This document shows positions 1 to 14,500 of a DNA stretch of 64,000 bases, piece after piece. Position numbers and translations under genes: made by a program. Origin of the DNA: Brachycybe producta (taxonomy: Eukaryota; Arthropoda; Diplopoda; Playtdesmida; Andrognathidae). A model generated the notes under the pieces. The model did no database searches. It was not told the origin of the DNA and saw only the letters and a program-made list of their open reading frames with translations. The stretch lies in assembly GCA_036925085.1 (NCBI GenBank), contig JAUPFP010000023.1, positions 1,625,778 through 1,689,777 on the forward strand, given 5' to 3'. Numbering within the stretch: the stretch's first letter is position 1; the number at the start of each line of letters is the position of its first letter.

Positions 1-174
1 TGGCCGGCCATAAATGAAAGTTTTTGTTGTCGAAGACACGTTGCAGACTCACGAGTCCGAGTGGAAACAATACTTAAAAATAAAAACATGACCTTAAAAT
101 TCGATCACAATTCTTTACAAAAAAAAAGAAACCCCGTTTTCATAGTTTTTCTAATGAAATCACGAGAATCTTAC

Positions 175-3100
175 GGGACTGGAAGTGAGAGGCAGACCAG
201 TACGAGCGTGAAAGACTAAATAAGCGGCAGAATCGAGAGAACGACGGAATTTCGCCTTGTCAACAGCGGACGGAACTTCTTTACGTAACTGACACTGAAC
301 GCCATCATCAACATTGCACTGAAAATAAAAACACGCCCAATAATTGATTCGAATTTCTATGAAATCTAAAAATATTGAAATGGCAAATCCACCTCCAAAT
401 CTTCTGATGGAAATTCCTTTTTACATATAGAATTCAAAGAACAATCGCCATCAGAAAGCAAAACATTTAAAGCGTCTCTTAAACAGTCTTCTGTAGGAAA
501 CTGGCAGTGAGGGTCGTAACACATATCGGATAAACGTTTAGATAAGAGATCTTTGGATACACCGTAGTCTGATTCATTCCGTTCGTGATCCGTATAAAAA
601 ACTGTAGCGTCTTCGAACGGTGTTTTCAAGATGGTGGAATTGCAGCTTTCAGATATTTTTAAGTTGTTACTACTATTACTATATGTTGGAGTTGACCACC
701 GATCACAAAACGAGGAGGACGAATAACCGTGAGAATTCGTCGTGCCCAGAGAATTTTTCGAATCTTTTAAGGCATCGTGCACTAGAGGTGATATTGGAAG
801 ACTACCACGACCTTTTACCCAAACGAACGACTTTGCATCTCTCGTTCGTTGAGCGGTTCTTTCCTTAGATGCCGTCATATTAGTACTTTCACCGAGTTTC
901 GTTCTACGTAGAAGATCGTTTAAATTATCGTTACGAGATCCACTTGGCAGATGAGATCTCTGCGATGATGACGATGATGATGAATCGTAATCTTTACCCC
1001 CGACTTTACGAAACTTTGCCCCCAGATTACAAGAAAAAGGGGTTCTCAGACTGTGTAACAACTGAAAAGTCTCTTCGGGATCGGAAGAAAAAGGTTCTCG
1101 CTTCAATTGTGATAAGAATTGTTTTGGAGACTCACAATTTCGCATTATTTCCGTTAGATACGAATCTACTTCTTCCGTAAACGCTGAATCCAAACTACTC
1201 TTTTTCACCGGATTTCCTTTTTCGTCCATTCTTTCGGTTCTTCTCCAAGGTCTACCACGTTCTCGTGGTAATGCACCTTTACCTTCGAACCTTACATCTC
1301 TGTTCGGATTTCTTCCTCTAAGTCCATGTCCACCGAACATCCAATGTTCCGGAGTTTCCATAACGGGACTTCCGCTTCGTGATGGTGACTGATATCGTTT
1401 CGGATACATTTCTAAACATTGAGGAGGATCCAAAAGACTGTCTCCCAACATGAGATCAGTTTGATTCAATTCCTTCTTCATTAGAGGTCCATCGAGACTT
1501 TTGTGCGATGCGTATCCTTGTTGCCAGTATTGGTCCTTCTTCTCTTCGATATGTTTACGTTCAGAATCGACAACCAACTGTCTTCTCGACGTAGCCTTCG
1601 GAGGAATCACTTTAGCCGGCGTGTAATCGTGTAACGGACACGGTACTCGAGGAATGTTGTCGCAACGTGGAACCGCTTTCACGGAAACTTTTAGAATGTT
1701 GTTCCATCCTACGTTAGCCATCGGAAACACGTGTTCTTCGGGTGGTTTACTGAACTTATTAGAAAACACTTCTCCCGGAACGCAAACTCTACAAAACAAT
1801 TAAATTATCAGATTAAAATCTATTTAAAAAGCCAACATCAGACTTTTATTTCGTACCTGTAAACGACATTCTTGGGTTCACGTCCACCCGATCGGCTGTA
1901 CCAAGCACTAAGCTGCGAGAAGTGAAGGTGAGAACGAACGGCTTGCATCAAAGCTCTCGGCACGATGCTAACTTCAGGCAATCTAGACAAAGACAGCAGT
2001 GTTTTGAGTGTATGTCGTCAAATTGATAGGAAATGTTAAAATCTTTTGAAACCTTCGAGGGATCATTTGTATTGTCCATTGCTCTAATAGAATAAAACTT
2101 GGCTCTGGTCCTGCTGTTGCCTCTCCAGATTTCTCATTGCCATGGCAACAATCGGGACACAAAAGCACTTCAATGGACATCGGAATGTTGTTCTTCCATA
2201 AAAGCAACATGTGCTTTCGAAAACTCTCTTGTTGTGCACACTACAAAGAATAAACATAAGACATGGACACTTGAAAAAAAATAAGTCGAAAGCTAAGGGT
2301 AAGGTTTTGCGTTAAAAATATTTTAGTGAAGTATAACAAACACTTTGAACTTGTTAGTTATTAATTTTAACTAGATTATATTATGTTATTTGTATGACTG
2401 TTTCTTGTCAGGAAATGAATCAATGATTTAATTTCCAAGTTATTATGAATCAAAAAACAGTTATCAATGAAAACTTGTCTGAAAAACGTCGTCAAGTTAC
2501 AATGCATTTTGAAAAGCAACACTAAAAAAGAAACTGAAAGTGTTAAAAACTAGAACGGTAGCTGAATCACTTCATAATATTATCATGTTGATATCTTTCA
2601 AAATAAACTTTTCATGTACAAAAAAATGTAAAAAAATATCGTCTGATTAAATTTGGGTCATTTTTAAACTGGTATTAAACGCTTATTTTGAAAGATATCA
2701 AAGTGAAAATACCCGTAAGTGATTCAGCTGCCCTTCTAGTTTATAAAACGCTTTCAAGTTTCGCTTTATTGTGTTTCTGAAGGCTGTTTTGTTCATAAAC
2801 CATTTAAAGCCGGGTCCAGACTAGAACAGAACAACGGAACAGAACACTGTTCGCGAACAACGCAGACGTTTATCCGCACATTTCTCTGTAACAAAATTTG
2901 TTTCTTTGTTCTGTTCGGTCTTGATCCACCAGTTGTCGGCTTTTTGTTCGTCGAATCGAAGGATGTTCGTGTTCGCGATAGGAGTAGTTTCAACATCTCG
3001 GCGAACATTCAGTCATTGGCTGTGCTGACAGCAGCCAAGTTACACGTTGCAAACACAGCACAACAAACAGCCACAGCAAACACAACAACGAACATGTTTT

Positions 3101-6100
3101 TTGGCTTTAAAGAAATTTTTATTTAAATTTAAATTTAAACACACATCCAATTTCTTTATTATTTTAAATTAAAAGTAATTTTTCTTCTTTTTTGTGTGTG
3201 TGTTTTCAGAAGAATTGAATTTTAATTCAAAATTAAACACTTAAAATTTTATTTTTAAAAATTTCACGCAAAAAAAAATTAGTAAAAGAAATTTCAATGA
3301 AAAGAAATAAAATTTACTAAATATACCTTAAAATTTTCTCACGAAAGTGAGAAAAAAAGTAAAATATTGACACAATTTACAATGCAAACAGTTTGAAAAA
3401 AATTGTGTCAAATTACAAACGTTTTTTTATCGTTAAAAAAGAGTATTTAAAAATGAAAATTTAGTAATAAAAATAATAGCGAATATTACAAAACAATAAG
3501 ACAGTAAAAAAACAGCAATAAAAAAATTCGTGCCTTTCGATCATAAATAAATAAAATTAAAAATACTTTTCAGTAAAATAAAAAAAATATTTAATAACTC
3601 ATGTTCCAGATTTGTATATTTTTCTGAAATTTGTGAGTTTTTCTTTTAAAAAAACGCCCAAATCTAAATGAGAATTTTGAACAGTTTTTTCCTTCAAAAA
3701 AGTTCTTCTTTAAAATATAATAGAAAAAAAAAAAACAATTTCACTTTAATTGCAGCTGGTTTTTAAATTAATAAAAGTGGAACAAAGAAAGAATATTGAA
3801 CATTTTCAATTATTAAAGGGTTAATATATTAAACAATAGAGAGAAAAAAGTATCTGTGAGCCTTGACACAAAACATAATAATAGAAATTGACAAACTCAG
3901 AAAAGTGGAACCAACTGTTTTCATTTTTAAAATTGTTCCAATTAGGGCTAAACTATAATTGAAATTTCATAATCTGCTCGTAAGTTTAATTGGATGCTTT
4001 TTTTTTAAACTCAAGTTATTCTGCATTTTCAGAAGCAAACACTAATAAGAAATTGAATGTGTTAGAAACTAGAAGGGTAGCTTAATTTACTTAAGGTGTC
4101 TGAATAGATATCTATTTTCTTTTCGTCTGTCTTTGGATGGCGCACGTCTGCGTGGCTATTACACGTTTCTATAGGAGGTCTCTTCCACCCCCGAGGTTAT
4201 GAGAAAATTTATGTTTTTCAAATTGAACATTTTTCAGAAGAAACCATTACAACACAATTTCAAAGCGTTTTTTAGAAACTAGAATAGTTGGTGATAAATT
4301 CTGATAATGTTAAAAGTTTTTTCAATGAAATATCTTTATATCTTTATATCTTATATCTTTATAACTTTTTATAACAAGTTTGAAAAAGGCGAAAATAGTT
4401 TTTCATGAAATGTCACTTTCAAACTGAACCATAAAATGTTTAATTTTTTAAGATATTCAACATGAAAAAACTTAGCATAATCGTCTACCATTCTAGTTTT
4501 GAAAACAGTTTGAATTTTGCTTCTAAAAACGTTCGCTTTGACGTTTTTGTGTCCTAATTTTGCAAAAAAACATCTATGTAGCTTAGCTAATGAGTCACTA
4601 CAGTGGCACCATCCAAAGAGACATAAAACAAAATAAATACCTATTCAGATACCAAACCTACCATACATTGAGCTGCCCTTCTAGTTTCTAAAACATCGAA
4701 GTTTCTCTTTAATTTTTCTCCTGAAAGACAGAAAGAATAAACCAAGAGTTCGAGGGGCGTTTACATTTAAAAACCAACGTTTAAAAAGAAATTCAAAATA
4801 GTTTAGAGAATGTGTTTGCTGCAAAGAAGAATTTTTCTAAATTAAAGCTTTTTATGGAACTGCGAAAAATGATCAAATTTCACTTGTTTATGGAGTGAAA
4901 AATTGCACAAAAAGTTCTTTTTTTAAAAAAATATTTATTCATATCCTATTTTAGTAGTTTTTAATAAATGTTTAATTGTTTCATTAAAGTTGATTTTCAA
5001 AAAGTGTACATTTTTCAAGTAGAAATTACAAAATGCTCAAATGTGAAGAATTAAGATCATTAGAATTGAAATGTTGAATTATTGAAAGTGTTTTAAAAAC
5101 TAGAACAGTAAACAAATCGATTAAAATATTCACGTTGATGAATAACTTTTAAAAAAATGATTACAATTTCAAATTTTTACTGCAATTTGAATCAAAAATG
5201 AAAAATAAAAAAAACGATCTACTAATTTCTTCAGTTATTCTTCTAGTTTCTAAAAAGGTTTCAACCGTTTTGTTACTTCTCTTAACACTTACACTGGTTT
5301 TAAAGTATAAAAAGCTCCTCAAACTCTTGATTATTCTATTTTTTAACAGAAAAATTAAGAGAAACTTTGTTAAGTGCTTTAGAAACTAGAAGTGTAACTC
5401 CTTCACTTAATTTCATATTGACATTTTTTTTAAATTAAGCTTTGTATGTGAATTTGAAAATGATCCACAACTTTGATTAAGACAATATATTTTAATTTAT
5501 GTCTATAAAAAGTTTAATTTGAAAGATATCAACGTTGACTCAATTTTTTCTTTAGTATAATTGCTCTTCAAAAGTCCTATTGACGTTTTCAGTAAACTTA
5601 AAAGTTAATCAGGCTTAGAAAAAGTTACATTATTATTATAAAAGTGACAAAATTGACAATTTTTAAGAAAAGTGATAAAACTGGCAAGTTTTTTTTTAAG
5701 AAAAGTTCTTACTTGTGGATTCTGAGGGTCACAAATGTGAACCTTCTGTGCCGAAGTTGTAACTTGTAAAGGAACACAATGTGGTCCTTCTCCATAACCT
5801 CTTGTAGTGGACAACGTGGGTGTCCGACCTTCAATGACCAGTAACCCCATGTCCACAAAAAGGTCACACGGTTCCAACTCTGGTTCCTCCATTGCCATAT
5901 GCATATCTGTAATAATATTTGTATTTAAAATTGAAGAAAAATTAAAACGATGAAATGCATCATTAAATAACTCATTCAATTTTACAATTACACATTTTTC
6001 TCTTTTTTTTTTCTCTCTCATTTCTCCCTGCATCAAAGATTTCTTTTTTATTGTCCATTATATTATTATTATATAAACCGTTTTTTTATTATTATTAAAT

Positions 6101-8507
6101 GCATGACAATTATTTTCAGGTGAATAAATTTACCATGTTATATTTAAAGAATATAGGAATCGAGATAACAACAACAAAAAAAGTAGGTCAAATGGAATTT
6201 TTCTTCACCTAAACAAAATCTCACATCTCACGTCACGGATCTTTGTTTTTTTTGTGTTCATACTTCTCATTTTACCATTCATTGAACATTCAAAAAGATC
6301 CCCCCCCCCCCTCTCTTTTTTAATCCGAAAAAAACATTCCGAAGAAATACACAATCAGAAAGAACAAGAAAATCAATGGCAATTTCATTTTGTAAAATGT
6401 TTGTAGCAGAAAACTCACTATATACTTTTTTTAGGTCTATTATTTCAAACAAACAAAACTTTAAACTATGATTAAATTGTGTTTCTGTATTGTGTATTTT
6501 ACATTTTATTTACTATTAGAATATTATTTTGCAACCGTTTTCGCTCTAGATAAAAGTTAATTGAATAAAACATCTCGACCCTTTCTTGTGTTTTCTTCCT
6601 ACTTTATCAAAGTGCTTTTAATTAGCATATTTTAATTTTTTTGTTAATATGGCTCAATGAAATTCAGATCATCTCAAGAATGTGTCATGATTGAAACTTC
6701 AAAAAAACACAAATTTACAGCATTTTTTTAAAACTACACTTATACCTTGTACACACACACACACACACACATGAGTTAAACGAATTCAAATTAGATGCGT
6801 TTAGATGAATTATACGGAATCCAGTTAATGACATGAACCAAATAAAAATCGACTTTAATATTAATATTTTAAATTGAAATACTAAATCAATATTTTAATG
6901 TCAATAGTTTATATTATTATATTTAAGTATTAACTCAATAGTTTCATATTATTAACTGAATAAATTGAATTCGATATATTGTTTGTTTGCCCTTCACAGA
7001 TGGCTCTGTAGAACACGTTTATTATTTAAATGCATTTAAATTATATTATCAGGTGTCTACTAGGTAAGAAGGCTTATTACACGGCACTACTTAATCCACA
7101 AGAAGTGTCGACATATAACCCTTCTATGCAGGGCTCCGTATTCATTTCATTTGAATTGTTTTGTGAGTACCCCATATGCACTAGATTTGGAGCCTGTGTA
7201 GGAGGATATCAATACTTTTAACGGAATAAGTAGCGACGTGTAATTAGCCACAATGAGAAAACGTTTAACACGAACTGGAAGGAACTGGAATATTTTCCGT
7301 GTTAAAAAAAACAACATCTGTGCTATTTTAAAGGACGCGATCGAAAATAAGACTTGTTGTTATCCGATTTTTCGTGTTATCCGTTTTTGGTGTTCAGATG
7401 GTTTTCAAGCATAAACGCCTCTCGAATTCTTGATTATCCTGTCTTACACCTTACAGGTGTAAAATGAAGAAAAACTAATGTATTCTAGAAACAAGAAGAG
7501 TTGCTCAATTAATTGATAGTATTTTCATATTGATTATATATTAAAATACGCTTTTTATATCAGTTTTAATATCGTCCAACTTTAAGCAGACGATTTCTTT
7601 TAAAAATTTGTGTCTATAATACAAAACGTTTATTTTGAAAGATAACGTGAAAATACTCTTAAGTAATTGAACTACCCTTCGAGTTTCTAAAACATTTTCA
7701 AGTTTCTCTTAATTTTGCTCATGATCAAAAATCAGTTAGTTGTTCATAAACCATCTTAAACGAAATTCGAGTTAAAAGAAAGACGAAAAAATCTAATAAT
7801 ATCGTGTTAACCGATTTTTCGTTTTTATTGAGTGGTGTCTTTATATTAAATATTGCAAAACTCTAACACGAATTTCAATAGACTGAACCAACAACCTTTT
7901 TTTTTAACAAAACGAAAATGAATTCAGAAAATGAATTGCACTTTTTTTTTTTTGGAAAAAAAAATTTCATTACACGTCACGAATAACATACATTAACTAA
8001 TTAAACCATGTTTATAGAATTAGATTGCGTGATTTTGCATCACCCTGTATATATAATCATCATTATAATCTAATTAAATTATCATTTCTGTATTTTATTA
8101 CTTGAAAACCATAGAAAAATAACATTTCATATCAAACCATAAGATAAAGCTTGTGACGTCAGAGGGGTTGACAAAAAATGTGTCATTTTGTCTAATTAAA
8201 AGTGGCTTTGTGAACTTGCCTCTCGAACTCTTATTATTCTTGTCTTTCGAGAGGAAAATTAAAATTAACTTGGAAATGTTTTAGAAACTAGAAGGGTAGC
8301 TCAATCACTTAAGTCTATTTTCATGTTGATATCGTTAAAAATAAACTTTTTATAGACAAAAGTTAAAAAAAATATAAACTGCTTAAAGTTGGATAATTTT
8401 AAAACATAAAAAGCTTATTTTAAAAGATCTCAATATGAAAAAATGATTAAGCTACCCTTCTATGTTCTAAAACACATTCTTGTTTTAAAATAATAATAAT
8501 AATAATA

Positions 8508-8544
<37 letters not shown>

Positions 8545-11500
8545 GAATGCAAAGAACCCATTTTGTTTGAACTGTTGATAAAGTTTGCTATAATTACTTG
8601 TCTATCAGCCTGGATGACACAATCTCAAATTATTTATCAACCCCTCTGACGTCACAAGCTTCATCTTATGATAATGTAACTATAACATTCAGTGCTTTTA
8701 CAAATAGCACTGAATGATATTCAATCATTACGTAATGAATCGAAAGAAAAACAAAATAGAGTAGAATTCATACATAAATAAAAGCTAAAAACGCATAAAT
8801 AAAGAGAGCTTGAATTTAAAGCTAAAGAAGAAGAAGAAGACATTGACCCTACACAATATAAACTTGAGTCAACCAAAAGAGGAAATTTAAAGGCAGTTTT
8901 TATGTTACTTTTTTAACTCTCTTCCTGAAACCTAATGTTGGCTTCTTCTTTTTTTTTTAACTAAACAACCAGCAAAAAAAAATAACTAGGTCACAACTGT
9001 AATAACTAGCACAACAAACACATACGCAAACACGTAACGTAATAAGAGTAATAGTGTATGTTAATTGTACTCAATCAAACACATTGTGTAATAATAAGAA
9101 TTGCATTTATTTATTTTGAAATTTCAGTTGCAATTTTGTAAAAAATTCTCTTTTTCTTTTATTCTCTCTCTATCTCCAGTTTCCGTATATTTTTCTCCAT
9201 GTTTTAAATTCAACGAGGCAAAACCTTTTTTTTTTTGTAAAATAAAATAAACCTTCCTTTTCTCTTCCCTTTTTTCATCCAATACATTTTTATACAATAT
9301 ATCCTATCTCTACGACCATAGCAACAACGACGCTTTTTTTAAACAGTAAGACCCTGTTTCCATTTGACGAAAATGAGAGTAAAAATACGTTTTAAACACA
9401 CTTAAATTCACTCAATATATTCTACTAACCACACACTTTAGCTAGATAATAAAACTGCCATTTCTCATGAATATGTACATAGAAATGGCATTTTTGTAAC
9501 ACTATAGTTAAATACAGTATATTCCCAAATCTAATAAAAATGCATTAATTTACATGAATAATAGAAGAAAAATTGATGAAAAAAACGCCAAAACGAAGAG
9601 CAAAGAAAAATGGCGTTCAGAACACCCTCGGTATTTTAAATTTCAAACGAAATTCAACTGGTTCAAAAGTTGAATAATTTCAACATTTCAACTTTTGGTG
9701 AATATTTGTGCTTTTTGGTTATTTGAGGTGAGAGCTTTGTTTATTCTCCTCCATAGTAACAACTGTTACTTTTCACCAGTTGAAATTTTCGCCACAGTGG
9801 AAACAGGGCCTTAAAATAGTTCAACTTATTTTCAATTCATTAAAATTACACTATTAAAACTAATGGAAATACATAATAATTTTCATCCAGTAAATTGCCG
9901 ATTTTTTGTAAAATGAAATTTTCACAGTTTAATAATTTTCGTCAAGTGGATACAGGCAGGGCCTTATAGCCTCATTTTCCACTTGGCGAAAATGTGTTTT
10001 AAACTGAGGAAAGCACAATTATTCGCTCAAAAAGTAGGTTCAAACTTCAAAGTAAAGATGAATAATTTAAAATTTTAAACTAGTTGAATTTCATGTCAAC
10101 TTGTGAAGGTGATTTCGGTAGATATTATTAGCTAGAACCCAGAGCTCTTTGATTTTGCGGTTTCTATTTTAGCTTTTCTTTCAAATATTCATCATTTATG
10201 GTAATTTAATTAATACTTTTTAATTAGATGTTGATTAAATATTATATCTCTTTACGTCAAAATAACATTTCAAAGTAATTTTATGGTTTAGCTTAAATGG
10301 TAGGGCAATTCGGGTTTTCTCACGTCAATTGACCTACTGATTATAGTGAACAGACAGGGGGGCCACGTTTGTGCTCTCTTGTTTAATTACTTTGTTTCTT
10401 AATTGCGACATATTATCCAGCTAATTGAAATACCTTAAACAGTCAAGTTTTCTTTTCTTTAGTTGACATTTTCAGTTTATTATTTTCCGTTAAGTAGAAC
10501 ACGGAATAACAGTTTTTTTAAAACAGTAGCAATCTAATGGCCAAACATGGCAAAACAGCCATTCTACAAAATCCCTAGGCAATGCAAAGAACCACTAAAT
10601 TCTATAATAAAATCCGCAAGATTTATAACAGGTTAGGCAATGTTCAGAATGAATACAATCTACATCAACATTAGCCAAACTACACTTCATAAAACGTGTT
10701 TCTTTAGGCATTCTACAAAGTGCCTAAAACACTTAAAATAGTGCAGAAATTACTTTTCAAAGTAATTCATTACAATTACTAATTAGATCCGCCAAAACCT
10801 GTTTACAATTACCAAGTTTTAATCAGGAATAGTTAGTGCAAATTTTAGAACAATAGCTTAAAATACAAAAAAAACAAAAGTAATTTGAAACTTAAAAAAT
10901 AATTGCATTTTTCATTAGAAAAGCTAATTAAAATTAGAAATGAAAAAATTTAAAAAGTAATATTGCTACTTTATCATTGGCAATAAAAACGACCAATAAC
11001 AATTAAAAACGTTTTAGGCATTGCGCAAACTGTCTAAAACAACAGTCATTTTACATAAAAACCAAGTATTTTACCAAGTATACCAAGTATATTAAGTATT
11101 TTAAATATTTTTAGGCAATCTGCAAAATTGCTATAAAAAAAAATTTTCTCAGAAATATGTTCAAATTTTCTAGCGAATTGTTAAATTTTCATATTTTGTT
11201 CAGTAAATCTGTAGAATGACCTATTTTCCCCACTTTGGCCATATCTGATAGAGAAACACGAAAATGACACATTAATTTAATAATAAATATATAGATTGTT
11301 GTTTATAAAAACCACAACTCACTCATGACTCATTAGTAGCACGTAAAGTTAAATCTCAAAGGAGTTTTCTTCTTTGTTTGAATGAAACCTAAATCTCGTT
11401 GAAATCTGTCTTATTTTAAATCTGGAGGAGAGTATTGAGTTTTTTGTTTGTTTTTCAAGTCATTTTCGATTTTAACCTCCAGAAAATATTTTAACAAATT

Positions 11501-14500
11501 TCATATAGTATATACAGTAATGCTTCAAAGTTATTAATAATACCATATTTTTTTTTTTTAAATTTAATTTAGAAATTTTATATTAATTAAGAATAAATAT
11601 TCCATTAAAGATTAGATATAAAATCGGTAAATAAAACTCATCTGCGAACATCAGTTAACGTATCTCTTGTAATTTTACAACAATTTTCTTTGATTTCTTA
11701 CCATTTCTCTACAATTACAGCAAGGAATTCGAAAAGAATTTTCGCACAAATATAAGAAATACGTTAATTGTTGTTTGCAGTTCAGTTGCCTTGATGAACT
11801 TGAGGATAATGCCACATTTAAACATAAATTATTTATTATATTTATTCAACATTTATAAAATTATAGAATTAAATTTAAGAAAATAAACACGGCAGTTATT
11901 AACAACCAAAGTGCATATACATTTTTAGGACACACAAACTGTATATAAATTTATTATGAAATACCAAAAAAAAATATTCAAAAATTTGTTTGTTGTGAAA
12001 AAACAAACAAGTATTGAAATAAAAATTGGAGCGAAAACAACGAGCGGCAATAGAAAAAAAAATGCCATAATAAATATTTATAATAACTGATAATTTCGTG
12101 CTTATTATTGAATTATTACGTCATGTTAGATAGAGAGATTAAAGAGTTTGGAACATGGAAACTGGTATTTTTGATAAGAGGAGGATGAATCGATATAGCA
12201 TATTGTGTTGTAAAAAACCATGGGGTTATTCAAGTAATGATTACAGATATAAAAACAACCCTAGGTTCCACAAACTGAACCCAATAATTGAACATGCAAT
12301 AGAACCCACCATATATAGCAGCAGCACCACCAAAGAAAACTCAATTGAAATGAGAGAACGAGTGGAATGTGCAATGAAAAAAAAGTGGCTCCGACAACAG
12401 CATCAGGAATACTTAAATGAAGTCTCAATAATAAGAACAGCATACAAAAAAAAAGAACAATGGGCGCAATCGGAAACTAAACAGAACAGAAAAACAACAT
12501 CCATAAAGAGCACGAGGGCAAGGGCGTCTGTAAAAAAAATCCGTATCCGGAAACTATGAATAGTTCTACCTACCCTTCTCAAGAAAGAAAGCACATAGAT
12601 AATAATCCGCATATACTTGCTTTCTTGAGAATATTAAATTGAACATGGTGACCATCAGTGACAAGATCAGAAAAGTTAGGAGTGTTTTGTAGCTTCTCTA
12701 AGCAAGTTTCTGAGGTTGTAGGAGATGTTTCCGAGCCTCTAGGAGTGTTTTTGGGGCTTCTAAAAGTGTTTAGAGACAGTATAGGAGTGTTACTGAGCCT
12801 CTAGGAAGAAGTTTTACTGGCCTTCCTGGCGTATTTCTGAGGCCGTAGGAATGTTTCTGAGTCTCTAGAATTGTTTCTGGGCTTCACTTCTATATAGAAT
12901 AGAGAAACTATCTGAAAATATTATATAAATCATAATACAGTATTTGCTAACCAAATACTGTATTACAGTTTTATACAGCATTTGCTTTATTTTCAACTCC
13001 AGTTGCTAGGTGGCGGTCACATTTATGGGCATCATTTTTTTTTCTTCTTCAAGAGTTTCCCGTACTTTAATTATACAGTATTTGGTCAAATTTTACGTAA
13101 TGAACGTGTATTTCTCTGAATTCAATGCTCTTACCTAACCTGTGTACAGAATCCGCGTTAAGATGAGGACTTATTGCGCTGCGTTTTCAAATGCACCTCG
13201 AGAGTAGATTTTTAAAAAAAAAAATACAAATACATTACAGTTGACCATCACAATCAGCTGAAAGGAAACCATTCATGGAAAGAAACAACACAATAAATAC
13301 ATCTGAATACATGTTGTTGATAATTGTGGAAGTTAAAAAAACATTTGTAGAAACACAAATTGGATTAATTTGGAAACCTTCAAATGAATCCTACTCTCTC
13401 TCTCTCTCTTCACTTTCTCCACCCCAATTTCGTTTCTCTTTCTACTTTATAATCATTTTTTTTTCTTCTGCCCATATGGTAATGGTGTGTCACCGCGTGT
13501 GTATCTCACACAAAATTAAAAAAAAACTTATCATATTGCAGTATACAATATGATCACGAGAATAGTTTGTAACTTTTTTTCCGTCAAGGAGAACTTTTCT
13601 GAGCGCGTTCAAGGATAACAGTAACATATGTGCCTAAAATTAAGTTCAAGGAAGACAGAAAAAACACATAGATACACACGCACATAAATAAACAGGGTAC
13701 ACACACACACATACACTGTAATATAATGTGAAACAACCTCCAAAATCTCAGGGTCTCATCATCATAATATCTAAGATTACTTTTAGGGTGAATCAAAATG
13801 TTTCAATAAAGATTATGGGTGCATTTGATAACGTTTTTAGTCGTGCACTCCTACCCATAGCACGCACCCCTGGAATAAATCCCGATGCAAACACAGCGAG
13901 CATTTGTTCCCTTTGTCAGACACCAACACAGCTAGTCTAAACTACGTTCGTGTCAAACATAATAAGCCTAATGTGTCCACGGGCATCTCTCTCTCTCTGC
14001 CCAGCAGTAAAATTTTGTTAGGCCCATCCTTTTATGAGCGTCAGACCAAATATCAACCAATTAGAAATTGAAAAGGGCGGAGCATGTGACATCAGAATAA
14101 ATAACAAACCAATTGGAAATTGATGACGCTCATAAAAGGGCGGGGGGGGGGGGGGGGGGGGTCAACAAAATTTTACTGCTGGGCAGAGATGCCTGTAATG
14201 TGTCGGAGAATCAAAACCCAAAGCGACAGCCATGTGCTTGTCTCGGGCTCGAAGCTGAGCTAGCTGAAACAGACGACGTGCAAAAAATAAAAGAAACTTG
14301 TGTATATTATGTAATTTGTTGTTTTTTGTTTTATCAATTACCTTTAAAAATTAAAATTTTCTATAATCAATCAAATTGACTATCAATTGATTGCGGATTA
14401 TCTCGCGCATCCCAATGCACCTCAAAGGGTGCACGAACCCCCCCCCCCCCCCCCCCCCCCTTCTGCACTAGAGACCCATGTCACTATCAAAGTTTTTTAT

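Larger units (their letters stand above)
2241..5712 (-). other. ATOS intron 2 with three foldback repeat copies
   Basis: Acceptor TAG at 2241-2243 and donor GTAAG at 5708-5712 bound a 3.5-kb intron. It contains foldback family A copies at about 2510-2800, 4005-4770 (interrupted by family B) and 5080-5545. A GC-richer patch at 2810-3060 (repeated GTTCG and GAACA words) looks like another decayed repeat. No other gene is visible. Confidence 0.7.

Noticed and set aside
366-392. Continuation of the large ATOS exon to the in-frame stop at 366
   Set aside because: A donor at 392 (GAG/GTGGAT) joins in phase to exon 318-175, which carries the conserved FHARTGLPLTSSP motif, so the stop is intronic.
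5198-5389. 63-residue Leu-rich plus-strand frame
   Set aside because: It is produced by the arms of a foldback element in an ATOS intron; its hydrophobicity reflects T-rich DNA.
12261-12443. Minus-strand hydrophobic frame antisense to the nested ORF
   Set aside because: It is the shadow of the plus-strand frame; its Leu/Phe content follows from the Lys-rich codons opposite.
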